This document shows, in pieces, positions 23,936 to 35,435 of a DNA stretch of 64,000 nt. Under the pieces are notes generated by a model. The model was not told the DNA's origin. It worked only from the letters and a program-made list of their open reading frames with translations, and did not search any database. Each line of letters begins with the position of its first letter. Position 1 is the stretch's first letter. Both the position numbers and the translations under genes were made by a program. The DNA is from Semisulcospira habei (Eukaryota > Mollusca > Gastropoda > Semisulcospiridae): the NCBI GenBank assembly GCA_036245525.1, contig BTPG01000005.1, positions 211,357,416 to 211,421,415 on the forward strand, read 5' to 3'.

Positions 23936-24114
23936 GTCATGAGAGTATGAGATCGTCCCCCGTCTGAAGATTTCCGCAAACCGATGTAACATTGATGTAT
24001 TCATATGACCTAGAGACTTAAATCTGCATGTGCTCATGTGCCTACAATGATAACCTGTTCCTCTTTCAGATGGATATAAATGTTCTTCTGTTTGAAAATC
24101 TGAAGAAATGGTTT

Positions 24115-24245
24115 TTAACCCATTAGATGTCGGTAGCGCTTTTTGTCGCGATGATTCCTGCGGAACGTCAGAGTGTTATTCCTGCGGAACGTCAGAGTGT
24201 TATTCTTGCGGAATCATCGCGACAAAGAGCGCTACCGACAGCCAA
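24115..24245. mobile_element. Family C palindrome with duplicated loop
   Basis: Starts TTAACCCATTAGATGTCGGT. The arm GTCGGTAGCGCTTTTTGTCG then CGATGATTCC faces GGAATCATCGCGACAAAGAG and CGCTACCGAC. The loop holds two copies of a 24-bp unit starting CCTGCGGAACGTCAGAG. Other C copies are at 38808-38908 and about 52895-52990. Confidence 0.85.
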
Positions 24246-24271
24246 AAGCTTACAGAGATTCATCATTTCGT

Positions 24272-24336
24272 GCGAGAGGCATACATTCGCATGTGTCCCT
24301 GCCGTCGCAGGACACATGAAGATCCATGTCTCTTGC
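24272..24336. mobile_element. Family A hairpin, variant
   Basis: GCGAGAGGCATACATTCGCATGT faces ACATGAAGATCCATGTCTCTTGC around CCCTGCCGTCGCAGG; moderately diverged. Confidence 0.72.
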
Positions 24337-24520
24337 GTGCTGCAGGGGATAGTTGAGAGACTGACTAGGGCGCCCACAAGGCAGTTTTCTGTTTATTTTC
24401 CTGGCACTTTAAACAAACGAAATTACAGCACAAAAATCGACATAGCCGTCAGTTAAACTCTGATCGAGTGTAAGGTGTCCATAATAATATGTCTTCCAAA
24501 GCCAGCTGCAAAATAAACGT

Positions 24521-24583
24521 GACGGTATGTGATTTTGGACCAAGTGGCTTGGAATAGTAAGGTCCAAAGTCACAAACCAGCTC
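24521..24583. mobile_element. Family D palindrome
   Basis: ACGGTATGTGATTTTGGACC faces GGTCCAAAGTCACAAACCAG; the loop has AAGTGGCTTGGAATA. Confidence 0.7.
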
Positions 24584-24733
24584 ACACAAGTTGATCTGGA
24601 TAGCTCGTGTATATTGCCTGGCTAATATTGCCAACTCGTTTGAGAGGCGGGAAGATATTCAACATTTCAGACACAATTGAAAGTAAATCAGGCCCATAGT
24701 AATAACAAGTCTCTTGTCTATCCCTGACCACGT

Positions 24734-24801
24734 ACAAGAGACATAGATCCTAATGACACACTGCATTCGTAGGGACTCATGAGAATCTACTAAGTCTCTT
24801 G
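24734..24801. mobile_element. Family A hairpin, diverged
   Basis: ACAAGAGACATAGATCCTAATG faces GACTCATGAGAATCTACTAAGTCTCTTG. Confidence 0.7.
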
Positions 24802-24889
24802 CTCGTTGGCCTAACTGATCAGGAACACCCAGCGAAAGTGTGCGACTGCCGAGCATAGACATTTACAGGTTAATGTTTTGTTTTCTTAT

Positions 24890-25082
24890 TTAACTCATTC
24901 AGCCCAACGGCCGTATTTCCCAAATTTTGGAGGCGTCATCTAATGACTATGCATCAGTTGCAAGAGATGGAGCGACCATGATAATTCAAGGGCAGTGCCA
25001 GATTCGCTTGGCGCCGACAGGCGCCTTGAATTATCATGGTCGACCCATCTCTTGCTGTAGTGAGTCAGGGCTAATGGGTTAA
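24890..25082. mobile_element. Family B element, TTAA-bounded
   Basis: TTAACTCATTCAGCCC at the left and GGGCTAATGGGTTAA at the right. The hairpin's right arm lacks the inner AGCTAATCTGGCACTACC block, as in the 6818 copy. Confidence 0.82.
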
Positions 25083-25815
25083 TTCTTCTCACTTGTGAGG
25101 ATGTTTGTGTGTATAGAAGACATAATCTAAACAGGCAACCTTTGGCCCGGTAGGTGCAAGGCTAAACACAACTGCGGGCGAAGAAGACTTTCAATAATTA
25201 CCTGGGAAAGCCTCGACAAGCGTTCCTGTATATGCCAAAGCAAAGCTAACTGAAAAATATTCGCCAAAAAAATGTTGACACGGAACATGTTTCTCTTATC
25301 TTTGGCTCTCCGTTTTTTTTTTGTGAGAGAACGCGGAGAAAATTAAACTTGGCGTGCTCGGGCCTACGTCGGCCAACGTCGGGCCCAGGAAGCTTTTGCT
25401 CACTGGATGTGCAGCTGCATTGTCTGTTGGTGAAATGATGATTGTAGGAGTCAGCCCTCAGTTGCAGGATTTTTTTCCAGGCCTATAACTGCCAGCCAAC
25501 ATTCTCTCTGTTTTTTTTTAAATTTTTTTATTAATAAATTATTTATATTTTTTAATGTTTTTTTTTTATTTTTAAGTGATTCTAAATATAGCTCAAATCA
25601 AAGCCATTGGACATATGACAAGCAGGCACAAGCTATTGAAAATGACGATTGGGATTGTTGTCGAATACCTGTGAGTCAGTGATGCGGCTTGGGTGAAGTG
25701 AGCGACCACTCCTTGAATAGTCAGTGTTGTGACAAAGGTTATCCGAAAATCTGAAGAAGGGCAAAGATTGCACGGACTTCAAACATGCCGTGGATTCGTC
25801 CGTCCCGTTTCGTCT
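25083..25815. other. No gene recognised
   Basis: Contains T-rich stretches (25310-25320 and 25510-25580). No domain or array. Confidence 0.45.
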
Positions 25816-25881
25816 GCAAGAGGCGTATGATCTCAAGAACCCCTAAGGCCGCAGGGACTCATGAGAAGATGCGTCTCTTGC
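25816..25881. mobile_element. Family A hairpin founding the 62-bp array
   Basis: The left arm GCAAGAGGCGTATGATCTCA is present once; the right arm GACTCATGAGAAGATGCGTC then TCTTGC is the first of ~83 tandem copies. Confidence 0.82.
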
Positions 25882-28800
25882 TGGCCAGAAGTTGCGTCAT
25901 TCACAGCCCCAGTCAGGGACTCAAAAGAAGATGCGTCTCTTGCTGGCCAGGAGTTGCGTCATTCACAGCCCCAGTCAGGGACTCATAAGAAGATGCGTCT
26001 CTTGCTGGCCAGGAGTTGCGTCATTCACAGCCCCAGTCAGGGACTCATGAGAAGATGCGTCTCTTGCTGGCCAGGAGTTGTGTCATTCACATCCCCAGTC
26101 AGAGACTCATGAGAAGATGCGTCTCTTGCTGGCCAGGAGTTGCGTCATTCACAGCCCCAGTCAGGGACTCATAAGAAGATGCGTCTCTTGCTGGCCAGGA
26201 GTTGCGTCATTCACAGCCCCAGTCAGGGACTCATAAGAAGATGCGTCTCTTGCTGGCCAGGAGTTGCGTCATTCACAGCCCCAGTCAGGGACTCATGAGA
26301 AGATGCGTCTCTTGCTGGCCAGGAGTTGTGTCATTCACATCCCCAGTCAGAGACTAATGAGAAGATGCGTCTCTTGCTGGCCAGGAGTTGCGTCACTCAC
26401 AGCCCCAGTCAGGGACTCATGAGAAGATGCGTCTCTTGCTGGCCAGGAGTTGCGTCACTCACAGCCCCAGTCAGGGACTCATGAGAAGATGCGTCTCTTG
26501 CTGGCCAGGAGTTGCGTCATTCACATCCCCAGTCAGGGACTCATGAGAAGATGCGTCTCTTGCTGGCCAGGAGTTGCGTCACTCACAGCCCCAGTCAGGG
26601 ACTCATAAGAAGATGCGTCTCTTGCTGGCCAGGAGTTGCGTCATTCACATCCCCAGTCAGGGACTCATGAGAAGATGCGTCTCTTGCTGGCCAGGAGTTG
26701 CGTCACTCACAGCCCCAGTCAGGGACTCATAAGAAGATGCGTCTCTTGCTGGCCAGGAGTTGCGTCATTCACATCCCCAGTCAGGGACTCATGAGAAGAT
26801 GCGTCTCTTGCTGGCCAGGAGTTGCGTCATTCACAGCCCCAGTCAGGGACTCATAAGAAGATGCGTCTCTTGCTGGCCAGGAGTTGCGTCATTCACATCC
26901 CCAGTCAGGGACTCATGAGAAGATGCGTCTCTTGCTGGCCAGGAGTTGCGTCACTCACAGCCCCAGTCAGGGACTCATAAGAAGATGCGTCTCTTGCTGG
27001 CCAGGAGTTGCGTCATTCACATCCCCAGTCAGGGACTCATGAGAAGATGCGTCTCTTGCTGGCCAGGAGTTGCGTCACTCACAGCCCCAGTCAGGGACTC
27101 ATGAGAAGATGCGTCTCTTGCTGGCCAGGAGTTGCGTCATTCACATCCCCAGTCAGGGACTCATGAGAAGATGCGTCTCTTGCTGGCCAGGAGTTGCGTC
27201 ATTCACATACCCAGTCAGGGACTCATACGAAGATGCGTCTCTTGCTGGCCAGGAGTTGCGTCACTCACAGCCCCAGTCAGGGACTCATGAGAAGATGCGT
27301 CTCTTGCTGGCCAGGAGTTGCGTCATTCACAGCCCCAGTCAGGGACTCATAAGAAGATGCGTCTCTTGCTGGCCAGGAGTTGCGTCACTCACAGCCCCAG
27401 TCAGGGACTCATGAGAAGATGCGTCTCTTGCTGGCCAGGAGTTGCGTCACTCACAGCCCCAGTCAGGGACTCATGAGAAGATGCGTCTCTTGCTGGCCAG
27501 GAGTTGCGTCACTCACAGCCCCAGTCAGGGACTCATGAGAAGATGCGTCTCTTGCTGGCGAGGAGTTGCGTCATTCACAGCCCCAGTCAGGGACTCATAA
27601 GAAGATGCGTCTCTTGCTGGCCAGGAGTTGCGTCATTCACATCCCCAGTCAGGGACTCATGAGAAGATGCGTCTCTTGCTGGCCAGGAGTTGCGTCATTC
27701 ACATCCCCAGTCAGGGACTCATGAGAAGATGCGTCTCTTGCTGACCAGGAGTTGCGTCATTCACATCCCCAGTCAGGGACTCATAAGAAGATGCGTCTCT
27801 TGCTGGCCAGGAGTTGCGTCACTCACAGCCCCAGTCAGGGACTCATGAGAAGATGCGTCTCTTGCTGGCCAGGAGTTGCGTCATTCACAGCCCCAGTCAG
27901 GGACTCATGAGAAGATGCGTCTCTTGCTGGCCAGGAGTTGCGTCACTCACAGCCCCAGTCAGGGACTCATGAGAAGATGCGTCTCTTGCTGGCCAGGAGT
28001 TGCGTCATTCACAGCCCCAGTCAGGGACTCATAAGAAGATGCGTCTCTTGCTGGCCAGGAGTTGCGTCATTCACATCCCCAGTAAGGGACTCATGAGAAG
28101 ATGCGTCTCTTGCTGGCCAGGAGTTGCGTCATTCACATCCCCAGTCAGGGACTCATAAGAAGATGCGTCTCTTGCTGGCCAGGAGTTGCGTCACTCACAT
28201 CCCCAGTCAGGGACTCATGAGAAGATGCGTCTCTTGCTGGCCAGGGGTTGCGTCACTCACATCCCCAGTCAGGGACTCATGAGAAGATGCGTCTCTTGCT
28301 GGCCAGGAGTTGCGTCATTCACAGCCCCAGTCAGGGACTCATAAGAAGATGCGTCTCTTGCTGGCCAGGAGTTGCGTCATTCACAGCCCCAGTCAGGGAC
28401 TCATGAGAAGATGCGTCTCTTGCTGGCCAGGAGTTGCGTCACTCACAGCCCCAGTCAGGTACTCATGAGAAGATGCGTCTCTTGCTGGCCAGGAGTTGCG
28501 TCACTCACAGCCCCAGTCAGGGACTCATGAGAAGATGCGTCTCTTGATGGCCAGGAGTTGCGTCACTCACAGCCCCAGTCAGGGACTCATGAGAAGATGC
28601 GTCTCTTGCTGGCCAGGAGTTGCGTCATTCACAGCCCCAGTCAGGGACTCATGAGAAGATGCGTCTCTTGCTGGCCAGGAGTTGCGTCACTCACAGCCCC
28701 AGTCAGGGACTCATGAGAAGATGCGTCTCTTGCTGGCCAGGAGTTGCGTCACTCACAGCCCCAGTCAGGGACTCATAAGAAGATGCGTCTCTTGCTGGCC

Positions 28801-30993
28801 AGGAGTTGCGTCACTCACAGCCCCAGTCAGGGACTCATGAGAAGATGCGTCTCTTGCTGGCCAGGAGTTGCGTCACTCACAGCCCCAGTCAGGGTCTCAT
28901 GAGAAGATGCGTCTCTTGCTGGCCAGGAGTTGCGTCACTCACAGCCCCAGTCAGGGACTCATGAGAAGATGCGTCTCTTGCTGGCCAGGAGTTGCGTCAC
29001 TCACAGCCCCAGTCAGGGAATCATGAGAAGATGCGTCTCTTTCTGGCCAGGAGTTGCGTCACTCACATCCCCAGTCAGGGACTCATGAGAAGATGCGTAT
29101 CTTGCTGGCCAGGAGTTGCGTCATTCACATCCCCAGTCAGGGACTCATGAGAAGATGCGTCTCTTGCTGGCCAGGAGTTGCGTCATTCACATCCCCAGTC
29201 AGGGACTCATCAGAAGATGCGTCTCTTGCTGGCCAGGAGTTGCGTCACTCACAGCCCCAGTCAGGGACTCATGAGAAGATGCGTCTCTTGCTGGCCAGGA
29301 GTTGCGTCACTCACAGCCCCAGTCAGGGACTCATGAGAAGATGCGTCTCTTGATGGCCAGGAGTTGCGTCACTCACAGCCCCAGTCAGGGACTCATAAGA
29401 AGATGCGTCTCTTGCTGGCCAGGAGTTGCGTCACTCACAGCCCCAGTCAGGGACTCATGAGAAGATGCGTCTCTTGCTGGCCAGGAGTTGCGTCACTCAC
29501 AGCCCCAGTCAGGGACTCATGAGAAGATGCGTCTCTTGCTGGCCAGGAGTTGCGTCACTCACAGCCCCAGTCAGGGACTCATGAGAAGATGCGTCTCTTC
29601 CTGGCCAGGAGTTGCGTCACTCACAGCCCCAGTCAGGGACTCATGAGAAGATGCGTCTCTTGCTGGCCAGGAGTTGCGTCACTCACAGCCCCAGTCAGGG
29701 ACTCATGAGAAGATGCGTCTCTTGCTGGCCAGGAGTTGCGTCATTCACAGCCCAGTCAGGGATCATGAGAAGATGCGTCTATTGCTGGCCAGGAGTTGCG
29801 TCATCACAGCCCAGTCAGGGACTCATGAGAAGATGCGTCTCTTGCTGGCCAGGAGTTGCGTCACTCACATCCCAGTCACGGACTCATGAGAAGATCGTCT
29901 CTTGCTGGCCAGGAGTTGCGTCATTCACAGCCCCAGTCAGGGACTCATGAGAAGATGCGTCTCTTGCTGGCCAGGAGTTGCGTCATTCACAGCCCCAGTC
30001 AGGGACTCATGAGAAGATGCGTCTCTTGCTGGCCAGGAGTTGCGTCACTCACAGCCCCAGTCAGGGACTCATGAGAAGATGCGTCTATTGCTGGCCAGGA
30101 GTTGCGTCACTCACAGCCCCAGTCAGGGACTCATGAGAAGATGCGTCTATTGCTGGCCAGGAGTTGCGTCATTCACAGCCCCAGTCAGGGACTCATGAGA
30201 AGATGCGTCTCTTGCTGGCCAGGAGTTGCGTCACTCACAGCCCCAGTCAGGGATTCATGAGAAGATGCGTCTCTTGCTGGCCAGGAGTTGCGTCATTCAC
30301 ATCCCCAGGCAGGGACTCATGAGAAGATGCGTCTATTGCTGGCCAGGAGTTGCGTCACTCACAGCCCCAGTCAGGGACTCATGAGAAGATGCGACTCTTG
30401 CTGGCCAGGAGTTGCGTCATTCACAGCCCCAGTCAGGGACTCATGAGAAGATGCGTCTCTTGCTGGCCAGGAGTTGCGTCATTCACATCCCCAGTCAGGG
30501 ACTCATGAGAAGATGCGTCTCTTGCTGGCCAGGAGTTGCGTCATTCACAGCCCCAGTCAGGGATTCATGAGAAGATGCGTCTCTTGCTGGCCAGGAGTTG
30601 CGTCATTCACAGCCCCAGTCAGGGACTCATGAGAAGATGCGTCTCTTGCTGGCCAGGAGTTGCGTCACTCACAGCCCCAGTCAGGGACTCATGAGAAGAT
30701 GCGTCTCTTGCTGGCCAGGAGTTGCGTCATTCACAGCCCCAGTCAGGGACTCATGAGAAGATGCGTCTATTGCTGGCCAGGAGTTGCGTCACTCACAACC
30801 CCAGTCAGGGACTCATGAGAAGATGCGTCTCTTGCTGGCCAGGAGTTGCGTCACTCACAGCCCCAGTCAGGGACTCATGAGAAGATGCGTCTCTTGCTGG
30901 CCAGGAGTTGCGTCATTCACAGCCCCAGTCAGGGACTCATGAGAAGATGCGTCTCTTGCTGGCCAGGAGTTGCGTCATTCACATCCCCAGTCA
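25856..30993. repeat. 62-bp tandem array, about 83 copies, 5.1 kb
   Basis: The unit is the right arm of the A hairpin (GACTCATGAGAAGATGCGTC, TCTTGC) plus a spacer starting TGGCCAGGAGTTGCGTCA. Units vary at few sites: CATGAG or CATAAG, TCATTC or TCACTC, ACAGCC or ACATCC. Between about 26540 and 27100 types alternate, giving a 124-bp higher-order period. Small indels cluster at 29750-29900. Open frames here are artefacts. Confidence 0.95.
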
Positions 30994-31001
30994 GTGTGAG
31001 G

Positions 31002-31122
31002 TGACGTTTTCATCAAACAACTCCCAACAAGAACGAAAGCCAAATCACAACCGAAAACCAGTGAGTACTAGATGCATAAACAACACTCCAAACCAGGCTC
31101 ATGAGGATCTATGCCTCTTGGG
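31002..31122 (+). mobile_element. Distal A half-element closing the 62-bp array
   Basis: After the last unit come TCAAACAACTCCCAACAAGAAC and then GGCTCATGAGGATCTATGCC and TCTTGG, an A right arm. The same order, without an array, lies at 54925-55043, so this flank belongs to an A-related element in which the array grew. Confidence 0.65.
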
Positions 31123-31126
31123 ACAT

Positions 31127-31416
31127 GTTTGGAGTATTGATTGTGCTGATAATCCTCCTTGACTTCCCGCTGTCTTTCGTTGTCAGGAGTCGTTCGCTGC
31201 ATACGAAACCTCCCCAATAGTGAGCAGTACGGTTGTAACGAGCACGCATGCCGCAGTGGCAATCCAGGCAAACGGTTCCTTTTGTCCTTACTGCAAAGGG
31301 GCGCAGCCTACTGCAGTTGCTTACTATAAAGGGGCTCAACCTACTGTTCTTGACCCGATTCTCATTTAGGAATAATCCCTACACACGGCGATGCTCTGTT
31401 GTGTATGGCGAGAAAA
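31127..31416. other. No gene recognised
   Basis: Unique-looking. Contains GCAAAGGGGCGCAGCCTACTG-like and TATAAAGGGGCTCAACCTACTG-like near-repeats at 31291 and 31325 (about 35-bp spacing). Confidence 0.4.
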
Positions 31417-31743
31417 TAGGGCTCGGGAAGTTGACGTCATCACGCTTGTCGTGGCGGCCATCTTGAGAGGATTCGCGAATAAGGCCCTCATAGGGAAATC
31501 GCTGTCAGGACAATGTCAGGAAAGTCCCGACGTGCTATAGGCAATAACAGCAAGTCTTGCCATCACGGTGGAAACCGCTAAATACTTAAAATCTGTTTTT
31601 GTTACTTTCAAAAGAAGAAGAAACATGAAGAAAAACGTGTTGAAACACTACTTTGCTACTATATGAAGGCTATCCTATCCTCTTAAGATGGCGGCTGACG
31701 CGCCGACGCTGCTAGGCAACGCGGGGAACTTCCGGAGCCCTAT
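31417..31743. mobile_element. MITE with long inverted ends
   Basis: The left TAGGGCTCGGGAAGTTGACG faces the right end GGAACTTCCGGAGCCCTA. GGCGGCCATCTTGAGAGGAT faces ATCCTCTTAAGATGGCGGC further in. TA at both ends is compatible with a Tc1/mariner-type duplication, but this is not proven. Confidence 0.78.
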
Positions 31744-32047
31744 ACAAAACACGGAAATAATGCGTGCATACAATGATCCTGCCTCCCTCTCAGACAAATA
31801 CAACTGTTCTTCAATTCACAATGAATGGAATCACTGTCATTCAGTATTTTTCCTGAGCTAATCAGCCACTACCCATGAGCTGTTACGGTTGATCCATCTC
31901 CAGCAACTGGCATCAGGACGCCAAAGACGTCATTGCTCGTGGCCCGTCAAGTTCGTTTATTCATGAGATTCCCCGCGTTGTGATAAAACAGGCAGGAGCC
32001 AAGAAGCGGTGTGTGTGAACACTAATCGGGTTGCGGCTGTAAAACCG
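31744..32047. other. No gene; B-like fragment
   Basis: GTTGATCCATCTCCAGCAAC at 31888-31907 recalls the outer right end of a family B element. The rest is unrecognised. Confidence 0.35.
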
Positions 32048-32112
32048 GTGCTGGTCTGTGATTTCGGACCTTACAGCTGAAAGCCGTAAGGTCCTAAATC
32101 ACATACCAGCAC
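32048..32112. mobile_element. Family D palindrome, best copy
   Basis: GTGCTGGTCTGTGATTTCGG then ACCTTAC faces GTAAGGTCCTAAATCACATA then CCAGCAC; 65 bp with a short loop. Confidence 0.82.
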
Positions 32113-32582
32113 GCATATTGTCTCAAAGGTGCCGGCTGCCGGAACAGTTTAAAAGCCCTACGCTCAAACCCAGATGGCAGCCCCAATCCGAGGAACGGCT
32201 TGATAAGATCTATAGCAACAGAAGACACGAGTACTTTCTCCTCAGTTCGCCCTTGCGGGTACTGAAGTCTTGACACTCTGTTCCTTTTGTAAGATGTTAG
32301 GGGATGATAGAGGAGTGGTTGATGCATCTTTGTTTTCTGCCGCGGAAAGCTTCCTTAATTTGCACGGACAAAGTTGATTATTTACATCAATAATTCGGTT
32401 GCGCACGCGGCAAACGTGAAAATTATTAAATTAGCCGTGTATTTGTGTGTTTGTGTTTTCTCGCGTTCACACCTTCAAGTCATTGGCAAGAGCTGCAGGA
32501 AAACGATTCAGCATGATCGCTCAGGGCACAAGAATCAACATTCTATTGCTTTATTTTCTTAGTTCCTACATTAACGCCTGGG
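32113..32582. other. No gene recognised
   Basis: Unique-looking sequence without domains or repeats that I can name. Confidence 0.4.
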
Positions 32583-32795
32583 TTACCCACTCATTCCTGG
32601 TGCTATGTGATAATTGTGCGTATGATGGGTCGATCATGATATTTCAAGGGTGGTGCCAGAAAAGCTTGGCGCCAAGCTTTCCTGGCACCACCCTTGAACT
32701 ATCATAACTGGTCTGTCTCCTAAGCTGTCGAGTTCATATTGAAGAACAACTTCAAAATTTGAGAATTGTTTTTCTTGGAGCTTACTCAGTTTATT
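32583..32795. mobile_element. Family B element
   Basis: TTACCCACTCATTCCTGG at the left. The hairpin GTGGTGCCAGAAAAGCTTGG faces CCAAGCTTTCCTGGCACCAC with no loop. The distal GAAGAACAACTTCAAAATTT matches the right flank of the 14431 copy. Confidence 0.8.
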
Positions 32796-32915
32796 AACTT
32801 ATTCACCCCCAGAAATGAAAATGTGTGGGGTGTACTCGTGAAGATTATATACCTGGTCGCGGTTAAAGTTCACGGGTAGTGCTAGATTAGCTTGACGCCT
32901 GTTGTAGCGTGTCAC
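32796..32915 (+). mobile_element. Family B left half
   Basis: TTAACTTATTCACCCCCAG and then AGTGCTAGATTAGCTTGACG without the right arm. Confidence 0.6.
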
Positions 32916-32979
32916 AAGAAAATGGTATAGGGATTACACTCTCGTCCATTAGACTTCACACCGAGAAAATTACACTCCA

Positions 32980-33400
32980 TGATGGTTCAAGCGTACAGCG
33001 AAATTAGCTTGGAGCCGGAGTCCGAAATAGCTTAGGCGGTTAAGCGTCGGAGCAGGAGATCGAACGGAATCGCCGGGTCGTGGGTTCGAATCCCCGTCCC
33101 GGCCCCGGTAGCTGGACTCGCAATCCAGGGGGAAAGGTCGGATTTGTTCAATAGCATGTCCGTTGAAAGGTCCTGGTAAATCAAAGTGACACAGTTGGAG
33201 CGCGCCTGAATTGATCAGTGTTCAGGTCATACTCCATAGGCAATAGATTTCCCTTTCCCCCATAACCCGCTCGTCAGGGCCGTCCATTATCAGTCACTTC
33301 GGTGCCGTGGACGTTAAACCCGAAACTAATCAATCAATCAAAGCTTGGAGCCGTTCAAGGCGCCAAGCTAATCAAGCACTAGCCTTGAACTGCCAATATT
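32980..33400. mobile_element. Family B hairpin split by a SINE
   Basis: The left arm (GATGGTTCAAGCG, AAATTAGCTTGGAGCCG) and right arm (GGCGCCAAGCTAATCAAGCAC, CTTGAACTGCC) are separated by the SINE at 33018-33341. Removing one copy of the 12-bp duplication restores a continuous B hairpin. Confidence 0.82.
33018..33341 (+). mobile_element. tRNA-derived SINE with perfect 12-bp target duplication
   Basis: Flanked by AGCTTGGAGCCG at 33006-33017 and 33342-33353. The head carries an A box (TAGCTTAGGCGG at 33028-33039) and a perfect B box (GGTTCGAATCC at 33083-33093), so it is tRNA-derived and polymerase III-transcribed in principle. The body includes AAAGGTCCTGGTAAATCAAA, and the tail is TGGACGTTAAACCCG then (AATC)n. 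A second copy lies at 43818-44135 on the minus strand. Confidence 0.93.
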
Positions 33401-33756
33401 CACCTGTCTCCCGCAACCCGTACACGCAGCGGTCATTATTGATACCGCCAAACACTGAGATATCAGATAATATTAGGCCTGACAGACATCTGAAAAGTGT
33501 CTAGGACCGGTTTGCCATTTTCCCACGCGCGAAAGGTCCTCGGGCTGCCGTCAACCGCTATTTGCCGATGGCCTATTGTACACTGGGATTGTCTTGGCTG
33601 GGGATGGATGGAGGGATTACCCGGGCTCTATAATACTTTAATACTTTTTTAAAAACCATTGTCATAATTGTCATAATGTGGCTAAAACCGTACGCGCGCG
33701 TGTGTTCCCAACGAAAGAAAATTTGTCGGCCAGACAATAAAGTTTTTTTTTTTTTT

Positions 33757-33781
33757 AATTGAATTGAATTGAATTGAATTA
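33757..33781. repeat. (GAATT)n microsatellite
   Basis: Five GAATT units. Confidence 0.9.
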
Positions 33782-33827
33782 TATTAATCCCTCGTGGGAA
33801 ATTTCACCGTCTGCCCAGAACTCTCCG

Positions 33828-34360
33828 TTAAGGCCCCGCCACACGGGCCGGTTGTGCCCCGATTTTGAAGCCGCTTCCGATCCGTTTGTGATCGGATGAC
33901 GTCAATTATCCGATCCGGTCGCAATCGGTTAGAATCGGGTGACTAGAACCTGCTCTATATTTCCGATCCGAATTCGAATCGGTCCCGATCGTAAGCTTCA
34001 ACCACTCAGAGCGCGTCTCGCAAAGCATGTCGTTTCAACACGGTTTCCAAATGGCCGAACACGCCTGTTGTGATCAGTACTACCGCCGTTGCCGCTGATG
34101 TTTCGCACGCCTCTTCCCGAATATGATCTAAAACTGCTGATAATGCAAGCACATCATCATCACTGTCAAAACTAGCAGTCATTTTGCAGAACAGGTACGA
34201 CTTTGATCTTCGGTTCAAACCGGTCGGCTAAACTTGACAAGTCGAGAAATGTCAGTGTGGCACTGCACATGTTTTTTTTTAATCCGGCCCGATCACCTAC
34301 CGATTCGAAAACTGATCGGGAATCGGCCTCAAAACCGGGCTCGTGTAGCGGGGCCTTTAA
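33828..34360. mobile_element. ~530-bp MITE with GGCCCCGC-type ends
   Basis: TTAAGGCCCCGCCACACGGG at the left is inverted as CTCGTGTAGCGGGGCCTTTAA at the right. Sub-terminal GATCGGATGACG/CGATCCGG blocks recur inverted (CGATTCGAAAACTGATCGGG). No coding capacity; superfamily not assigned. Confidence 0.78.
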
Positions 34361-34920
34361 AGAAATGAACTGTAAAAGACATACTGGTACCTTTGTAACA
34401 CTCCTTGCATCAGATATACTTATGGTTTGTGCCCCCTGTGCTTTGTCAGGAATGTTGCAGTGAACTACTGAATGGTCTAGGACTAAAGAACTTAACAATG
34501 TTGACAGACACTATATACTGATATTACTGTTGAAAAGCGTAACAGCCTGAGGGACAAAAGAATTGGCATGACGTCATGTACTGCTTTGGGTACTCGAAGT
34601 CCGCCACTTTCTTCGATACGTCTGCTGTCAAACGCATATTTTAAGTGGATGTGTTTTGTCATCAAGAATGTCAGCCAGTTTGTTCGTAATCTGTCTGTTG
34701 TACAGCGTGTCCAAAGTAGCTTGTCGGCGCGACGGTCAATTTGAAACAGGGGAGTCAGACTGATGAGCACAGCATGCCAATAAGGCACTAACCTCGAGCA
34801 TTCCAGGTTAACCCCTTGCCCGCCACAGTACGAACATTTTTGTTTCTGAAACTGAAACTTTCCTCATTCGAGGACCAAAAGTCACAAACGTAAAAAAAAA
34901 AAAAAACGTGGATGCAATTG
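34361..34920. other. No gene recognised; possible fossil coding sequence
   Basis: A minus-strand open stretch at 34492-34788 (about 98 codons) has no domain I can name. An A-rich tract and CATTCGAGGACCAAAAGTCA near 34865 resemble 48660-48690, so part belongs to an A-element flank. Confidence 0.35.
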
Positions 34921-34927
34921 ATCTCAG

Positions 34928-34992
34928 GAAGAGGCATAGATCCTCATGAGCCCCCGCGGTCGCGGGGGCTCATGAGGATCTATGTCTCTTGC
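34928..34992. mobile_element. Family A hairpin core
   Basis: Close to consensus around CCCCCGCGGTCGCGGGGG. The left end is AGGAAGAGGC rather than GCAAGAGGC. Confidence 0.88.
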
Positions 34993-35221
34993 AGTTGGAT
35001 TGTGTTCACTTTGTCTCGGCAGTGCAGGGGGTACATTTTAAATGTGCTGACGTCAGAATTGAAACGCGGGAAGAAAGGGCTAACCACACAAAGCGTAGGC
35101 TAATTCATGGACAGTTTTCACGCGCTTTGACTCGGTTTTACAAACACCATCTTTCATTCATTCACCCCCCCCCCCCCCCAACGGTCCAGTTTGTTACGAA
35201 TAGGAGCTGTCCCCTGACAAT

Positions 35222-35430
35222 TAGTTGTCAGCTGCAGCAGATGGGTCCATCAACCAAGACAGTTCAAGGGACGTGTTTCAGTAGCTGAGCTGTGTCCTGC
35301 TTGAAATACGTTGGAGCCGAATCGGCCAAAATCTACACCCACGTATCTTGAATATCTTTTAAGGTTACAGGATCCAAGCTCGAGTACTACCCTTGAACTG
35401 TCATGCTCAACACATCTCCTAACACAGTTA
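35222..35430. mobile_element. Decayed family B remnant
   Basis: Scattered B pieces: AGATGGGTCCATCAACCAAG, AGTTCAAGGGACG, then ACTACCCTTGAACTGTCATG and CACATCTCCTAACACAG. The hairpin interior is lost. Confidence 0.45.
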
Positions 35431-35435
35431 ACAGG

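Noticed and set aside
25856..30993. CRISPR-like array of regularly spaced repeats
   Set aside because: There are no unique spacers: the whole 62-bp unit repeats, and the setting is eukaryotic without cas genes.
33018..33110. tRNA gene
   Set aside because: A and B boxes are present but no paired acceptor stem; the sequence continues into a SINE body with target duplication. The same holds for 42376-42521 and 44050-44135.
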